NCBI RefSeq assembly: GCF_018967645.1
Contig: NZ_JAHLZF010000012.1
Coordinates: forward strand, 1 to 64,000
Length of the DNA: 64,000 nt
From: Allobacillus halotolerans
GTDB lineage: Bacteria; Bacillota; Bacilli; Bacillales; Alkalibacillaceae
Direction of reading: 5' to 3'
In this document: piece by piece, positions 32,025 to 42,755 of the stretch
How the letters are laid out: the number at the start of each line of letters is the position of its first letter
Position numbering within the stretch: position 1 is the stretch's first letter
The notes under the pieces: model-generated
Told to the model about the DNA's origin: nothing
The model's database searches: none
What the model saw: only the letters and a program-made list of their open reading frames with translations
Program-made: the position numbers and the translations under genes

Positions 32025-32064
32025 TTGTAAGTTGTTGTCTTTTGGTATAATGCCAAAAGGCAAC
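32025..32064 (+). promoter_or_regulatory. tuf promoter, -10 box at the centre of a 31-bp near-palindrome
   Basis: TTGTAA (32025-32030) and TATAAT (32046-32051), spacing 15, with extended TGG before the -10. GTTGTCTTTTGG (32034-32045) and CCAAAAGGCAAC (32053-32064) are complementary at 11 of 12 positions and leave exactly TATAATG between them. Confidence 0.82.
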
Positions 32065-32115
32065 CTGACAATATAAATACAAAAAACTTTTATTTCATTT
32101 AAGGAGGAAATATAA

Positions 32116-33306
32116 ATGGCTAAAGAAAAATTCGACCGTTCCAAGCCCCATGTGAACATTGGTACTCTTGGACACGTTGACCACGGAAAAACTACTCTAA
32201 CTGCAGCAATCACTACTGTACTTCATAAGCATTTCGGTGAAGGTTCTGCAATGGCTTATGACCAAATCGACGGTGCACCAGAAGAAAAAGAACGTGGAAT
32301 CACAATCGCGACTTCTCACGTTGAATATGAAACTGCAAACCGTCACTATGCACACGTTGACTGCCCAGGACACGCAGACTATGTTAAAAACATGATCACT
32401 GGTGCTGCTCAAATGGATGGTGCGATCCTAGTTGTATCTGCAGCTGATGGTCCAATGCCACAAACTCGTGAGCACATCTTGCTTTCTCGCCAAGTTGGCG
32501 TACCAGCATTCGTTGTATTCTTGAACAAAACTGACCAAGTTGACGACGAAGAGTTACTAGAACTAGTTGAAATGGAAGTTCGCGACCTACTAAGCGACTA
32601 TGACTTCCCTGGTGACGACATTCCAGTTGCTCAAGGTTCTGCTCTTAAAGCACTAGAAGGTGACGAAGAGCACGAAAAAGCAATCCTTGACCTTATGGAA
32701 AAAGTAGACGACTACATTCCAAACCCAGAGCGTGACACTGACAAGCCATTCATGATGCCTGTTGAGGACGTATTCTCAATCACTGGCCGTGGTACAGTTG
32801 CGACTGGTCGTGTAGAGCGTGGTCAAGTATCTGTTGGTGACGAAGTTGAAATCATCGGTCTTGCCGAAGAAGCTTCTAAAACAACAATCACTGGAGTTGA
32901 AATGTTCCGTAAGCTTCTAGACTATGCTGAAGCTGGAGACAACATCGGTGCGCTTCTACGTGGTGTATCCCGTGAAGAAATCAACCGTGGCCAAGTACTA
33001 GCTAAGCCTGGTTCAATCACTCCACACACAAACTTCAAAGCTGAAGTTTATGTTCTATCAAAAGACGAAGGTGGTCGTCATACACCATTCTTCTCTAACT
33101 ACCGTCCACAGTTCTACTTCCGTACAACTGACGTGACTGGTGTTATCCAATTGCCAGAAGGCGTTGAAATGGTAATGCCTGGTGACAACGTTGAAATGGA
33201 CGTTGAACTAATCTCCCCAATCGCGATTGAAGAAGGAACTAAATTCTCAATCCGTGAAGGTGGACGTACAGTAGGCGCTGGCGTTGTAGCGTCTATCCAA
33301 AAATAA
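32116..33306 (+). CDS. tuf: elongation factor Tu
   Basis: GTPase that delivers aminoacyl-tRNA, 396 residues. G1 GHVDHGKT, G3 DCPGHAD, and G4 NKTD (commonly NKCD or NKVD in relatives) are present; domains II and III follow. Codon choice is markedly biased, as expected for a very highly expressed gene. It has its own promoter in addition to read-through from fusA, and a terminator directly after it. ATG 32116 follows AAGGAGG. Confidence 0.97.
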   Translation: MAKEKFDRSKPHVNIGTLGHVDHGKTTLTAAITTVLHKHFGEGSAMAYDQIDGAPEEKERGITIATSHVEYETANRHYAHVDCPGHADYVKNMITGAAQMDGAILVVSAADGPMPQTREHILLSRQVGVPAFVVFLNKTDQVDDEELLELVEMEVRDLLSDYDFPGDDIPVAQGSALKALEGDEEHEKAILDLMEKVDDYIPNPERDTDKPFMMPVEDVFSITGRGTVATGRVERGQVSVGDEVEIIGLAEEASKTTITGVEMFRKLLDYAEAGDNIGALLRGVSREEINRGQVLAKPGSITPHTNFKAEVYVLSKDEGGRHTPFFSNYRPQFYFRTTDVTGVIQLPEGVEMVMPGDNVEMDVELISPIAIEEGTKFSIREGGRTVGAGVVASIQK

Positions 33307-33323
33307 TAATTGTATATGTTACA

Positions 33324-33363
33324 AACACCGCTGATCCAGTTGATGGATGAGCGGTGTTTTTTT
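33324..33363 (+). terminator. tuf terminator
   Basis: AACACCGCT / AGCGGTGTT outer stem, ATCCA/TGGAT inner stem, and a T tract of about seven. Confidence 0.92.
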
Positions 33364-33459
33364 ATCTTTCAATAGATAGAAGACTCCATACTCTAAAACA
33401 CGAAAACGTTTTAGGAGTAGTTCAAGCTACAGTTCTCAGAAAGAAGAAAGATTGATCGC

Positions 33460-33700
33460 GAAGTTCTTATATAGGTTCTATACCCTCGAACGAGCCAGAA
33501 ATGACCCCGGAAAGTCCTATAGGAGGGTTCTATACCCTCGAACTAGTCAGAAAAAAAGTCGGAAAGTCCTATAGGAGGGCTCTATACCCCCGAGCGAGCC
33601 AGAAAAAAAGCCGGAAAGTCCTATAGGAGAGCTCTATACCCTCGAACGAGCCAGAAAAAAAGCTAAAAAGTCTTATAGGGATACTCTATACTCCCCTTCG
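33460..33700. repeat. 52-bp tandem repeat array A (4-5 copies)
   Basis: In the gap between tuf and rpsJ, TCTATAC recurs at 33477, 33529, 33581, 33633 and 33685, an exact 52-bp period. The three middle copies are nearly identical; the first and last are worn. Each unit has a core of the form TAGGAGNGCTCTATAC (33624-33639 in the fourth copy), the palindrome CCTATAGG, a potential GAGGG/CCCTC hairpin (33523-33539) and an A tract. A still weaker copy may begin near 33400. No open reading frame is conserved. The core also occurs in array B at 49231. Confidence 0.93.
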
Positions 33701-34044
33701 AAAGATCAACACAATTTAAATCGTAATTGCCTACTAAAAAGACACGAAAAACATAATCGAAAACTATTTGTATTCTCTTCATTCCATTAACAAAAAAACA
33801 TCTGCAAACCCCTTGAAATCAATCAAATATCTCTGTATAATAGCAAAGGTATTTGCAACAGAAAGAATTCTAGTTTTTCCTTGCAATCAAGGCTTGAATT
33901 CATTATAATTAGTAATGTTGCAGAAAAACCAAGGCGATGAAGCGAAAGGTTGCTGAAACACCCGGCCCCTTTGCCATGGCGGATGTTGAGGAAATTTTCG
34001 CAGAGTATGTCTGTTTTAATATAGGCGAAAAAGGAGGGAAAGTA
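33701..34044 (+). promoter_or_regulatory. S10 operon promoters and leader
   Basis: Two sigma-A promoters: TTGAAA (33813-33818), spacing 17, TATAAT (33836-33841); and TTGCAA (33881-33886), spacing 17, TATAAT (33904-33909). The leader of about 130 bases contains ACACCCGGCCCCTTTGCCAT with GGC/GCC pairing, similar to leaders before rpsJ in other Firmicutes. The region 33701-33812 is AT-rich with nothing recognised. Confidence 0.8.
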
Positions 34045-34353
34045 ATGGCAAATGAAAAAATACGTATTCGTTTAAAGGCTTATGATCACAGAGTTTTAGA
34101 TCAGTCAGCTGAGAAAATCGTTGAAACAGCAAAACGTTCAGGTGCGGAAGTATCAGGTCCAGTACCATTACCTACAGAGCGTGCTGTTTACACTGTTTTG
34201 CGTGCCGTACACAAGTACAAAGACTCTCGTGAGCAATTCGAGATGCGCACACATAAACGGTTAATCGACATTTTGAGCCCAACACCACAAACAGTGGATT
34301 CATTAATGCGTTTAGATTTACCATCTGGCGTTGATATCGAAATTAAATTATAA
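34045..34353 (+). CDS. rpsJ: 30S ribosomal protein S10 / NusE
   Basis: A 102-residue protein of the 30S head that also binds NusB/NusG in antitermination complexes. Begins [23 protein letters not shown] 34045 follows AAAGGAGGGAAAG. The reading frame happens to be open upstream to 33937 through the structured leader, which I treat as non-coding. First gene of the long S10-spc-alpha cluster. Confidence 0.97.
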   Translation: MANEKIRIRLKAYDHRVLDQSAEKIVETAKRSGAEVSGPVPLPTERAVYTVLRAVHKYKDSREQFEMRTHKRLIDILSPTPQTVDSLMRLDLPSGVDIEIKL

Positions 34354-34373
34354 ATTTTTAGGAGGTGTAACGG

Positions 34374-35000
34374 ATGGCGAAAGGAATCTTAGGACGTAAA
34401 GTCGGCATGACACAGCTTTTCGCAGATAACGGTGAATTAATCCCAGTTACTGTCATTCAAGCTGAAGGTAATGTCGTACTTCAAAAGAAAACCGAAGAAA
34501 ATGATGGCTACAATGCAATCCAAATCGGTTTCACAGACAAAAAAGAAAATCGTTCGAACAAAGCTGAGAAAGGTCATGCTGAGAAAGCGAGCACGAACCC
34601 TAAGCGCTTCGTTCGCGAAATCCGTAACGTAAATCTTGACGAGTATGAAGTAGGTCAAGATCTAAGTGTGGATGTATTCGAAGCAGGAGAAAAGGTGAAC
34701 GTAACTGGTACTTCCAAAGGGAAAGGTTTCCAGGGTTCCATCAAACGTCACAATCAATCACGTGGACCTATGACACACGGTTCTCACTACCACCGTGGAC
34801 CAGGTGCAATGGGTGTTATTGACCCAATGCGTGTATTCAAAGGCAAAAAACTACCAGGTCAAATGGGTAAAGAAACAGTAACAATCCAAAACTTAGAGAT
34901 TGTTAAAGTGGATACTGAAAACAACTTAGTCCTTGTAAAAGGAAATGTTCCAGGTCCTAAAAAATCTTACGTACAAATTACTGGTGCAGATCAGGCGTAA
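34374..35000 (+). CDS. rplC: 50S ribosomal protein L3
   Basis: Early assembly protein of 208 residues whose long loop reaches the peptidyl-transferase centre ([20 protein letters not shown], then [10 protein letters not shown]). Starts [16 protein letters not shown] after AGGAGGTG. It lies 20 bases after rpsJ and 28 bases before rplD. Confidence 0.97.
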   Translation: MAKGILGRKVGMTQLFADNGELIPVTVIQAEGNVVLQKKTEENDGYNAIQIGFTDKKENRSNKAEKGHAEKASTNPKRFVREIRNVNLDEYEVGQDLSVDVFEAGEKVNVTGTSKGKGFQGSIKRHNQSRGPMTHGSHYHRGPGAMGVIDPMRVFKGKKLPGQMGKETVTIQNLEIVKVDTENNLVLVKGNVPGPKKSYVQITGADQA

Positions 35001-35028
35001 CAAATAACGAATGAAGGGAGGAAATGTC

Positions 35029-35652
35029 ATGCCTAAAGTAGCACTATATAACCAAGCGGGATCAGAAGTAGGCAGTGTAGAACTTGCTGAGAACGTATTT
35101 GGTATTGAGCCGAACAAAACTGTTCTTCACGATGCTGTCATTATGCAGCGAGCTTCTATGCGTCAAGGAACGCATAAAGTTAAGAACCGTTCAGAAGTAA
35201 GAGGAGGAGGCCGCAAACCGTGGCGCCAAAAAGGAACTGGCCGTGCGCGTCAAGGTTCCATTCGTTCCCCACAATGGGTTGGTGGCGGAACTGTATTTGG
35301 TCCAACTCCAAGAAGCTATAGCACAAAATTACCGAAGAAAGTACGTCGTTTGGCAATTCGCTCAGCTTTAGCTACAAAGGTAAATGAAGAAAGCATTTAC
35401 GTTTTGGAAGACTTAAAGCTAGAAACGCCAAAAACAAAAGATGTCATTAATCTTTTAGGTAATTTGAATGTTGATGGAAAAGCATTAATCGTAACAACAG
35501 AAGAAGATGAAAACGTTGTGCGTTCCGCAAACAATATTAAAGGCGTTGAAGTTCTAACAGTAACTGAATTAAACGTACTTGACGTATTGAAGCATGACAC
35601 GCTTCTTATTACGAAAGAAGCAGCTGAAAAAGCAGGGGAGGTGCTTGCATAA
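35029..35652 (+). CDS. rplD: 50S ribosomal protein L4
   Basis: Exit-tunnel protein, 207 residues. Tunnel loop [19 protein letters not shown] is conserved; changes there cause macrolide resistance and none is apparent. ATG 35029 follows GGGAGG; the frame opens earlier at 35011 across the ribosome site. In E. coli L4 represses the S10 operon. Its stop overlaps the rplW start by one base. Confidence 0.96.
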   Translation: MPKVALYNQAGSEVGSVELAENVFGIEPNKTVLHDAVIMQRASMRQGTHKVKNRSEVRGGGRKPWRQKGTGRARQGSIRSPQWVGGGTVFGPTPRSYSTKLPKKVRRLAIRSALATKVNEESIYVLEDLKLETPKTKDVINLLGNLNVDGKALIVTTEEDENVVRSANNIKGVEVLTVTELNVLDVLKHDTLLITKEAAEKAGEVLA

Positions 35653-35942
35653 TGAAAGACCCACGAGATATTATTAAGCGCCCGGTAATTACAGAGCACT
35701 CTGCGGATTTAATGGCTGATAAAAAGTACACTTTTGAAGTATCACCAAAAGCGAACAAAACAGAAATTAAACATGCCGTAGAATTAATCTTTGACGTTGA
35801 AGTTGTAAAAGTAAACACAGCAAATAAAAAAGGTAAATTCAGAAGAATGGGTCGTCACGGAGGCTATCGTCCGAATACGAAAAAAGCCGTCGTTACATTG
35901 TCTGAAGACAGTAAAGATCTAGATTTCTTTGAAGGTGCCTAA
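35652..35942 (+). CDS. rplW: 50S ribosomal protein L23
   Basis: Tunnel-exit protein, 96 residues, docking site for trigger factor and SRP. Contains [20 protein letters not shown] and the loop [20 protein letters not shown]. Starts on the last base of rplD (TAATG), so translation is coupled. Confidence 0.96.
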   Translation: MKDPRDIIKRPVITEHSADLMADKKYTFEVSPKANKTEIKHAVELIFDVEVVKVNTANKKGKFRRMGRHGGYRPNTKKAVVTLSEDSKDLDFFEGA

Positions 35943-35975
35943 ACTTTAAATCGAATTTAAAAGGAGGGAAATATG

Positions 35976-36809
35976 ATGGCGATTAAAAGATATAAACCGA
36001 CAAGTAACGGTCGTCGTAACATGAGCACATTGACAAATGATGAAATTACGACTTCTACACCTGAAAAAACTCTCTTGTCTCCACTCAAGAAAAGAGCTGG
36101 ACGTAACAACCAAGGGAGAATGACGGTTCGTCATCAGGGTGGTGGACATAAACGTCAGTACCGCGTAATTGATTTCCGTCGTAACAAAGATGGTATACCA
36201 GGACGCGTTGCTACGATCGAATATGATCCGAACCGCTCAGCAAATATAGCTTTAATCCATTATGCAGATGGTGAAAAACGATATATACTTGCACCGAAAA
36301 CACTTAAAGTAGGTCAAGAAATTATGTCTGGTGAAACAGCTGACATTAAAGTAGGTAACGCATTACCACTTAACAAAATGCCAGTTGGTACAACAATTCA
36401 CAACATTGAATTGAAACCAGGCCGCGGCGGACAACTTGTTCGTTCTGCAGGGTCACAAGCTCAAATTCTTGGGCGTGAAGACAACAAGTATGTACTTGTT
36501 CGTTTGTCTTCTGGAGAAACAAGAATGATCTTGGGTACTTGCCGAGCAACAATTGGTCAAGTCGGAAACATTGAACATGAATTAACTCGTGTTGGTAAAG
36601 CTGGACGTAGTCGCTGGAAAGGTATTCGTCCAACAGTACGTGGTTCTGTTATGAACCCTAGCGATCACCCACACGGTGGTGGTGAAGGACGTGCACCAAT
36701 CGGTATGCCATCTCCAGTTACACCTTGGGGTAAACCGACACTTGGACTTAAAACACGTAAACGTAACAAAGCTTCAGACAAATATATCGTGCGTCGTCGT
36801 AAGAAATAA
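35976..36809 (+). CDS. rplB: 50S ribosomal protein L2
   Basis: Core 50S protein near the peptidyl-transferase centre, 277 residues, the same as B. subtilis when started at [10 protein letters not shown] (ATG 35976). An adjacent ATG at 35973 is equally placed behind AAGGAGGG. The conserved C-terminal histidine segment [15 protein letters not shown] is present. Confidence 0.96.
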   Translation: MAIKRYKPTSNGRRNMSTLTNDEITTSTPEKTLLSPLKKRAGRNNQGRMTVRHQGGGHKRQYRVIDFRRNKDGIPGRVATIEYDPNRSANIALIHYADGEKRYILAPKTLKVGQEIMSGETADIKVGNALPLNKMPVGTTIHNIELKPGRGGQLVRSAGSQAQILGREDNKYVLVRLSSGETRMILGTCRATIGQVGNIEHELTRVGKAGRSRWKGIRPTVRGSVMNPSDHPHGGGEGRAPIGMPSPVTPWGKPTLGLKTRKRNKASDKYIVRRRKK

Positions 36810-36854
36810 CGATGAAAAGCAACAAGTTGCTTAGTCACGAAGGGAGGTTTATTT

Positions 36855-37133
36855 ATGGGTCGTAGTTTGAAAAAAGGACCTTTCGCAGATGATCATCTGA
36901 TGAAAAAAGTCGAAGAGCTAGATAACAATAATAAAAAGCAAGTGATCAAGACATGGTCTCGTCGTTCTACCATCTTCCCACATTTCGTAGGACACACTTT
37001 CGCAGTGTATGATGGACGTAAACATGTACCAGTATATGTCACGGAAGATATGGTCGGTCACAAACTAGGTGAGTTTGCACCGACACGTACGTACAGAGGT
37101 CATGCTGGTGACGATAAGAAAACAAAACGCTAG
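36855..37133 (+). CDS. rpsS: 30S ribosomal protein S19
   Basis: Head protein contacting S13 and the A-site finger, 92 residues. Starts [20 protein letters not shown]; contains the conserved [19 protein letters not shown] follows GGGAGG. Confidence 0.97.
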   Translation: MGRSLKKGPFADDHLMKKVEELDNNNKKQVIKTWSRRSTIFPHFVGHTFAVYDGRKHVPVYVTEDMVGHKLGEFAPTRTYRGHAGDDKKTKR

Positions 37134-37149
37134 TTGAGAGGAGGTTTGC

Positions 37150-37497
37150 ATGATGCAACAAGCTAAAGCCGTAGCTAAAACTGTCCGTATTGCTCCTCGT
37201 AAAGCTCGTTTAGTCGTTGATTTAATTCGAGGAAAACAAGTAGGCGAAGCTATCGCAATTCTTAAGCACACGAACCGTGCTGCTTCACCGATTGTAGAAA
37301 AACTTATTTACTCTGCTGTCGCAAACGCAGAGCATAACTATGAAATGGATACGGATTCGTTGATCGTATCAGAAGTATATGTCAATGAAGGTGTCACATT
37401 AAAAAGATTTCGTCCGCGCGCACAAGGTCGTGCTACAGCAATCAATAAACGTACCAGCCACATCACAGTAGTGGTAACAGAACAAAAGGAGGGATAG
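37150..37497 (+). CDS. rplV: 50S ribosomal protein L22
   Basis: A 115-residue tunnel protein with a beta-hairpin reaching the constriction ([20 protein letters not shown]). A second ATG follows the first (MMQQAKAV), so the start could be 37153. The ribosome site is GAGAGGAGG. The macrolide-related loop shows no obvious deletion. Confidence 0.96.
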   Translation: MMQQAKAVAKTVRIAPRKARLVVDLIRGKQVGEAIAILKHTNRAASPIVEKLIYSAVANAEHNYEMDTDSLIVSEVYVNEGVTLKRFRPRAQGRATAINKRTSHITVVVTEQKEG

Positions 37498-37500
37498 TTC

Positions 37501-38142
37501 GTGGGTAACAAAATCAATCCTCATGGTCTTCGTGTAGGAATCATCCGTGATTGGGACTCTAAATGGTTCGCAGAAAAAGATTACGCTGACTTATTGCATG
37601 AAGATATCATGATCCGTGATTATATCGAAGAACGCTTAGCTGATTCATCTGTATCAAACGTTGAGATCGAAAGAGCAGCAAATCGAGTGAATATCTCAAT
37701 CCACACATCTAAACCAGGAATGGTGATCGGTAAAGGTGGATCTGAAGTTGACGCTTTACGTACAAAGCTAAGCAACATGACAGACAAGAAAGTTCACATC
37801 AATATTGTAGAAGTTAAAAAACCTGACCTTGATGCAACACTAGTTGCTCAAAATATTGCTCGTCAATTGGAGAACCGTGTTTCATTCCGTCGTGTACAAA
37901 AGCAATCCATTCAACGCGCAATGCGTGGGGGAGCTAAAGGAATCAAAACAATGGTTTCCGGTCGTTTAGGCGGAGCAGACATTGCTCGTGCTGAATATTA
38001 CAGTGAAGGAACAGTACCACTACACACACTTCGTGCAGATATCGATTATGGAACTGCTGAAGCTGACACTACTTATGGAAAACTCGGTGTTAAAGTGTGG
38101 ATTTACCGTGGTGAGATCCTTCCAACAAAAAATGAAAACTAA
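37501..38142 (+). CDS. rpsC: 30S ribosomal protein S3
   Basis: mRNA-entry protein with helicase-like function, 213 residues. The KH domain [14 protein letters not shown] is followed by the C-terminal domain with [21 protein letters not shown] start directly 3 bases after rplV, with GGAGGG lying inside its end. Confidence 0.97.
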   Translation: MGNKINPHGLRVGIIRDWDSKWFAEKDYADLLHEDIMIRDYIEERLADSSVSNVEIERAANRVNISIHTSKPGMVIGKGGSEVDALRTKLSNMTDKKVHINIVEVKKPDLDATLVAQNIARQLENRVSFRRVQKQSIQRAMRGGAKGIKTMVSGRLGGADIARAEYYSEGTVPLHTLRADIDYGTAEADTTYGKLGVKVWIYRGEILPTKNEN

Positions 38143-38160
38143 GGAAGGGGGATTAGCAAT

Positions 38161-38595
38161 ATGTTAATGCCGAAGCGTGTAAAATACCGTAAACCACATC
38201 GCGTGAGCTTAAAAGGTCGTGCGAAAGGTGGAACTGAAGTAGCATTTGGAGAATATGGCCTTCAAGCTCTTGAAGGTGAATGGATCACAAGTCGACAAAT
38301 TGAGGCTGCCCGTATTGCAATGACTCGTTACATGAAACGTGGCGGTAAAGTTTGGATTAAAATCTTTCCGGACAGACCGAAAACAGCTAAACCTCTTGAG
38401 GTTCGTATGGGTTCCGGTAAAGGGTCTCCTGAATCTTGGGTAGCGGTTGTAAAACCTGGAAAAATCTTATTTGAGATTGCGGGAGTCGACGAAGAGGTTG
38501 CTCGCGAAGCACTTCGTCTTGCGTCTCACAAACTTCCTATCCGTACTAAGTTTGTAAAACGTGAAGAAATTGGTGGTGAAAGCAATGAAAGCTAA
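38161..38595 (+). CDS. rplP: 50S ribosomal protein L16
   Basis: A 144-residue protein placing A-site tRNA. Starts [16 protein letters not shown] and contains [20 protein letters not shown]. Its end overlaps the rpmC start by 11 bases. ATG follows GGAAGGGGG. Confidence 0.96.
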   Translation: MLMPKRVKYRKPHRVSLKGRAKGGTEVAFGEYGLQALEGEWITSRQIEAARIAMTRYMKRGGKVWIKIFPDRPKTAKPLEVRMGSGKGSPESWVAVVKPGKILFEIAGVDEEVAREALRLASHKLPIRTKFVKREEIGGESNES

Positions 38596-38782
38596 TGAAA
38601 TTAGAGAACTAACCACTGCCGAAATTGAACAAAAAGTAAAATCTTTAAAAGAAGAACTCTTTAACCTACGTTTCCAATTAGCAACAGGACAGCTTGAAAA
38701 TACGGTTCGTATCCGTGAAGTCAAAAAATCCATTGCTCGATTGAAAACAGTAATCCGTGAAAGAGAAATCGGCGTTAATTAA
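38585..38782 (+). CDS. rpmC: 50S ribosomal protein L29
   Basis: A two-helix protein of 65 residues at the tunnel exit: [18 protein letters not shown] and [21 protein letters not shown] 38585 is inside the end of rplP, preceded by GGTGGTG; the longer frame from 38561 is rejected because family members start at MKANEIR. Confidence 0.95.
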   Translation: MKANEIRELTTAEIEQKVKSLKEELFNLRFQLATGQLENTVRIREVKKSIARLKTVIREREIGVN

Positions 38783-38810
38783 TTGACAATTGAGAGGAGG
38801 TCAACCTCAA

Positions 38811-39074
38811 ATGAGTGAACGCAATAACCGTAAAGTTTACAGTGGTCGTGTTGTTTCTGACAAAGCAGACAAAACAATCACTGTTGTGGTAGAAACGTAT
38901 AAATTCCATCCGTTATATGGAAAGCGCGTTAAGTATTCAAAGAAATTCAAAACTCATGACGAAAATAACCAGGCGAAAACTGGTGACGTTGTGCGTATTA
39001 TGGAAACACGTCCGTTATCCAAAACGAAACGTTTCCGTTTGATCGAAGTAACAGAAGAAGCTGTAATTATATAA
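38811..39074 (+). CDS. rpsQ: 30S ribosomal protein S17
   Basis: Primary 16S-binding OB-fold protein, 87 residues, same as B. subtilis. Conserved [20 protein letters not shown] and [14 protein letters not shown] 38811 follows GAGAGGAGG; upstream TTG 38790 overlaps this site and is not used. Confidence 0.96.
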   Translation: MSERNNRKVYSGRVVSDKADKTITVVVETYKFHPLYGKRVKYSKKFKTHDENNQAKTGDVVRIMETRPLSKTKRFRLIEVTEEAVII

Positions 39075-39114
39075 TAGTTCGCTCGGATTGAATCCGAAGG
39101 GAGGTTTCATTGAT

Positions 39115-39483
39115 ATGATTCAACAGGAAAGCCGTTTAAAAATTGCTGACAACTCCGGAGCTCGTGAAGTTCAAGCGATCAAGGTTCTTGGTGGTTCAGG
39201 CCGTAAGACAGCGAACATTGGTGATATCATCGTATGTTCCGTTAAGAACGCTACACCAGGAGGCGTTGTCAAAAAAGGCGAAGTAGTAAGAGCAGTAATT
39301 GTACGTTCAAAAAGCGGTGTTCGCCGTAAGGACGGTTCTTACATCCGTTTCGATGAAAACGCGGCAGTGATTGTTCGTGATGATAAGAGTCCTCGAGGCA
39401 CACGTATTTTTGGACCAGTAGCTCGTGAACTACGTGACAACAAATTCATGAAAATTGTTTCACTAGCTCCAGAAGTTTTATAA
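39115..39483 (+). CDS. rplN: 50S ribosomal protein L14
   Basis: Subunit-interface protein of 122 residues and also the contact of the silencing factor RsfS. Begins [22 protein letters not shown] 39115 follows GGGAGG; the frame opens at 39088 but without a ribosome site. Confidence 0.97.
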   Translation: MIQQESRLKIADNSGAREVQAIKVLGGSGRKTANIGDIIVCSVKNATPGGVVKKGEVVRAVIVRSKSGVRRKDGSYIRFDENAAVIVRDDKSPRGTRIFGPVARELRDNKFMKIVSLAPEVL

Positions 39484-39521
39484 AAAAAGAAATTAGACCC
39501 TTCAAGGGAGGTGCACGATTC

Positions 39522-39833
39522 ATGCATGTAAAGAAAGGCGATAAAGTAGTCGTTATTTCCGGTAAAGATAAAGGTAAAGAAGGAACGATTCTAGAAGCGT
39601 ACCCTAAAAAAGAACGTGTTTTGGTTGAAGGCGTCAATTATGTTAAAAAACACGCACAGCCTTCTCAAGATAATCCACAAGGTGGAATTTTGACAATCGA
39701 AGCACCAGTTCATGTTTCGAACGTTATGCCAGTCGATCCGAAAAGTGGCCAACCAACACGTGTTGGATATGAAGTGAAAGACGGTAAAAAAGTTCGTATC
39801 GCAAAGAAATCGGGCGAAGCTTTAGATAAATAG
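39522..39833 (+). CDS. rplX: 50S ribosomal protein L24
   Basis: Assembly-initiating KOW-domain protein of 103 residues: [23 protein letters not shown] 39522 follows GGGAGGTG. Standard position between rplN and rplE. Confidence 0.96.
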   Translation: MHVKKGDKVVVISGKDKGKEGTILEAYPKKERVLVEGVNYVKKHAQPSQDNPQGGILTIEAPVHVSNVMPVDPKSGQPTRVGYEVKDGKKVRIAKKSGEALDK

Positions 39834-39859
39834 TCTAGCGGCGAAAGGAGGGCTACAGA

Positions 39860-40399
39860 ATGAATGAATTAAAAAGAAAATACAAGGAAGAAGTCGTTTC
39901 TAACTTAGTTGAAAAATTCAATTACAGTTCAGTAATGCAAGCACCGAAAGTTGAGAAAATCGTGATCAACATGGGTGTCGGTGATGCAGTTCAAAATTCA
40001 AAAGCACTTGATAACGCAGTTGAAGAACTTGCAACACTATCAGGTCAAAAACCAACAGTTACACGTGCCAAAAAATCGATTGCAGGTTTTCGTCTACGTG
40101 AAGGAATGCCAATTGGTGCCAAGGTAACACTTCGTGGAGAGCGCATGTATGATTTCCTCGAAAAGCTAATCGCTGTATCCTTGCCACGTGTGCGTGACTT
40201 CCGCGGAATCTCCAACAAAGCATTTGATGGTCGTGGAAACTACACGCTTGGTGTAAAAGAGCAATTGATCTTCCCAGAAATTGATTACGATAAAGTAAAT
40301 AAAGTTCGTGGAATGGATATCGTAATTGTGACAACTGCTGAGACAGATGAAGAAGCCCGTGAACTTCTTACGCAATTCGGAATGCCGTTCAAACAATAA
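39860..40399 (+). CDS. rplE: 50S ribosomal protein L5
   Basis: 5S rRNA-binding protein of the central protuberance, 179 residues. Conserved [32 protein letters not shown]-type segment ([15 protein letters not shown]) and RDFRGIS. ATG follows AAAGGAGG. Confidence 0.97.
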   Translation: MNELKRKYKEEVVSNLVEKFNYSSVMQAPKVEKIVINMGVGDAVQNSKALDNAVEELATLSGQKPTVTRAKKSIAGFRLREGMPIGAKVTLRGERMYDFLEKLIAVSLPRVRDFRGISNKAFDGRGNYTLGVKEQLIFPEIDYDKVNKVRGMDIVIVTTAETDEEARELLTQFGMPFKQ

Positions 40400-40425
40400 C
40401 ATGAACGTAAAAAGGAGGATAAATC

Positions 40426-40611
40426 GTGGCGAAAAAATCAATGATTGCTAAACAAAAACGCAAACAGAAATATTCAGTTCGTGAATATTCACGTTGCCAA
40501 CGTTGTGGACGTCCACATTCAGTAATCCGTAAATTTAAGCTATGCCGAATTTGTTTCCGTGACTTAGCTCACGCAGGACAAATCCCAGGCGTCAAAAAAG
40601 CTAGCTGGTAA
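40426..40611 (+). CDS. rpsN: 30S ribosomal protein S14, zinc-binding type
   Basis: Short 61-residue S14 with a CxxC...CxxC zinc site ([20 protein letters not shown]), the housekeeping form of Bacillales (rpsZ in some nomenclature). GTG start follows AAAGGAGG. A zinc-free paralogue, if any, would lie elsewhere. Confidence 0.96.
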   Translation: MAKKSMIAKQKRKQKYSVREYSRCQRCGRPHSVIRKFKLCRICFRDLAHAGQIPGVKKASW

Positions 40612-40641
40612 ACCCCATTGTAGGGAAGGAGGTAAAATCTA

Positions 40642-41040
40642 ATGGCAATGACAGATCCAATTGCAGATCTTTTGACTAGAATCCGTAATGCGAACGTGGC
40701 TCGCCATGATCAACTGGAAGTTCCTGCTTCCAACTTGAAAAAAGAGATTGTAGATATCTTGAAGCGAGAAGGTTTCATTCGTGATTTTGAATATATTGAA
40801 GACAGTAAACAAGGTGTATTGCGCCTATTCTTGAAATATGGCCAAGACAATGAGCGTGTAATCACTGGTATTAAGAAAATCAGTAAACCAGGACTTCGTG
40901 TTTATGTGAAAGCAGACGAACTGCCTCGCGTATTAAACGGACTTGGCATCGCTGTTGTTTCAACTTCAAAAGGTGTTTTGACAGATAAAGAAGCTCGTCA
41001 GCAAGCAGTCGGCGGCGAAGTATTAGCATACGTTTGGTAA
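40642..41040 (+). CDS. rpsH: 30S ribosomal protein S8
   Basis: Central 16S-binding protein of 132 residues, [18 protein letters not shown] to GGEVLAYVW. In E. coli S8 is the spc operon repressor. ATG 40642 follows GGAAGGAGG. Confidence 0.97.
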   Translation: MAMTDPIADLLTRIRNANVARHDQLEVPASNLKKEIVDILKREGFIRDFEYIEDSKQGVLRLFLKYGQDNERVITGIKKISKPGLRVYVKADELPRVLNGLGIAVVSTSKGVLTDKEARQQAVGGEVLAYVW

Positions 41041-41068
41041 TAGAAAGTGTAGTCAGGAGGTGGAATAT

Positions 41069-41605
41069 ATGTCACGTATCGGTTTTAAACCACTTGAATT
41101 GCCAGAAGGCGTTGAAGTTAAAGTGGATGGACTTACAGTTAATGTAAAAGGACCTAAAGGTGAATTGTCCCGTACGATTCATGAAGATATGATCATCAAC
41201 ATCGAAGACAATCAACTAGTTGTTGAGCGTCCAAGTGAAAGTAAGCTACACCGTTCCTTGCATGGTACGACTCGTACGATCGTTGCCAACATGGTAGAAG
41301 GTGTCACAAACGGCTTCCAAAAAGCACTTGAGATCAATGGTGTTGGTTACCGTGCACAAATGCAAGGTAATAAACTAATCGTTAACGCTGGATATTCTCA
41401 TCCAGTTGAAGTAGACCCGATGGAAGGCATCGAAATTGAATGCCCTACAAACACAAAAATTGTTGTTAAAGGGATCAATAAAGAGAAAGTCGGCGCAACT
41501 GCAGCAAATATTCGCGCAATCAGAACACCTGAACCTTATAAAGGAAAAGGTATTCGTTATGAAGGCGAATATGTACGCCAAAAAGAAGGTAAAACTGCGA
41601 AATAA
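41069..41605 (+). CDS. rplF: 50S ribosomal protein L6
   Basis: Protein of 178 residues near the factor-binding site, with two repeated domains; conserved C-terminal [13 protein letters not shown]-type motif appears as [19 protein letters not shown] 41069 ([14 protein letters not shown]) follows CAGGAGGTGG. Confidence 0.96.
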   Translation: MSRIGFKPLELPEGVEVKVDGLTVNVKGPKGELSRTIHEDMIINIEDNQLVVERPSESKLHRSLHGTTRTIVANMVEGVTNGFQKALEINGVGYRAQMQGNKLIVNAGYSHPVEVDPMEGIEIECPTNTKIVVKGINKEKVGATAANIRAIRTPEPYKGKGIRYEGEYVRQKEGKTAK

Positions 41606-41637
41606 CTTCCGTTAAGAGACAGAAAGGAGTGACTTAA

Positions 41638-42000
41638 ATGATTACGAAGCAGGATAAGAATGCAACTCGTAAAAAACGTCATTATCGTTTGCGCCGTGAC
41701 CTTACCGGCACTGCCGAGCGTCCGCGTTTAAACGTATACCGTTCAAATAAACACATTTATGCTCAATTAATCGATGATACAGCAGGCAAAACCTTAGCAA
41801 GTGCCTCTACTGTCGACCCGGAATTGAAATTGGATGCAACAGGTAATGTTGAAGCAGCTCAAAAAGTTGGTGAACTTCTCGCGAAGCGTGCGACTGATGC
41901 GAATCTAAAATCTGTCGTATTTGACCGTGGAGGTTACCTTTATCACGGACGCGTAAAAGCTTTAGCGGATGCAGCTCGTGAAAATGGGTTGGAATTTTAA
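41638..42000 (+). CDS. rplR: 50S ribosomal protein L18
   Basis: 5S rRNA-binding protein of 120 residues. Conserved [20 protein letters not shown] and the C-terminal [23 protein letters not shown] follows AAAGGAG. Confidence 0.97.
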   Translation: MITKQDKNATRKKRHYRLRRDLTGTAERPRLNVYRSNKHIYAQLIDDTAGKTLASASTVDPELKLDATGNVEAAQKVGELLAKRATDANLKSVVFDRGGYLYHGRVKALADAARENGLEF

Positions 42001-42027
42001 ACGTGATCGTAAAAGGAGGGAAATGAA

Positions 42028-42531
42028 TTGAGTAAACAAATCGACGCAAGCAAGCTTGACATTGAAGAACGTGTAGTAACAATCAACCGTGTAGCGAAAG
42101 TTGTGAAAGGTGGTCGTCGTTTCCGTTTCACAGCACTCGTTGTCGTGGGAGATAAAAATGGCCATGTTGGCTTCGGTACAGGTAAAGCACAAGAAGTACC
42201 TGATGCGATTAAAAAAGCGATTGAGGATGGCAAAAAGAACTTGGTACGTGTACCAATCGTCGGCACAACGATTCCTCACCAAATTCATGGTCAGCTAGGC
42301 GCTGGAAACGTCCTTTTGAAACCAGCTACTGAAGGTACAGGGGTTATTGCTGGTGGACCTGTTCGTGCTGTATTGGAACTTGCTGGTGTAGGAGATATCC
42401 TTTCTAAATCATTAGGTTCAAATACACCTATTAACATGGTTCGTGCAACAATCCAAGGATTGAGTGAACTAAAAACGGCCGAACAAGTAAGTAAATTACG
42501 TGGTAAGTCAGCCGAAGAACTGAAAGGATAA
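42028..42531 (+). CDS. rpsE: 30S ribosomal protein S5
   Basis: Accuracy and mRNA-entry protein, 167 residues. Double-stranded-RNA-type domain with [20 protein letters not shown] and [20 protein letters not shown]. The spectinomycin loop near VKGGRR is normal. TTG start 42028 follows GGAGGG. Confidence 0.97.
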   Translation: MSKQIDASKLDIEERVVTINRVAKVVKGGRRFRFTALVVVGDKNGHVGFGTGKAQEVPDAIKKAIEDGKKNLVRVPIVGTTIPHQIHGQLGAGNVLLKPATEGTGVIAGGPVRAVLELAGVGDILSKSLGSNTPINMVRATIQGLSELKTAEQVSKLRGKSAEELKG

Positions 42532-42543
42532 GGAGGGATTTAC

Positions 42544-42726
42544 ATGGCTAAACAATTAGAAATTACCCTCACACGGAGTGTCATTGGAAGCAAACAAGAC
42601 CAACGTAGAACAGTTGAAGCACTTGGGCTGAAAAAAAGACAACAAACTGTCGTTCGTGAGGATACACCAGTTGTTCGCGGAATGATCAATAAAGTATCCC
42701 ATCTTGTTCAAGTGAACGAAAAATAA
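42544..42726 (+). CDS. rpmD: 50S ribosomal protein L30
   Basis: A 60-residue protein, [18 protein letters not shown], with the conserved [19 protein letters not shown]. It begins 12 bases after rpsE behind AGGAGGG. Confidence 0.96.
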   Translation: MAKQLEITLTRSVIGSKQDQRRTVEALGLKKRQQTVVREDTPVVRGMINKVSHLVQVNEK

Positions 42727-42755
42727 CAAGAGTTTTTCAAAGAGGAGGTGCTCGA

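Noticed and set aside
33937-34044. Open frame continuing upstream of rpsJ, giving a 36-residue N-terminal extension
   Set aside because: It runs through a leader similar to other rpsJ leaders, S10 starts at [16 protein letters not shown] in the family, and a strong ribosome site lies just before ATG 34045.
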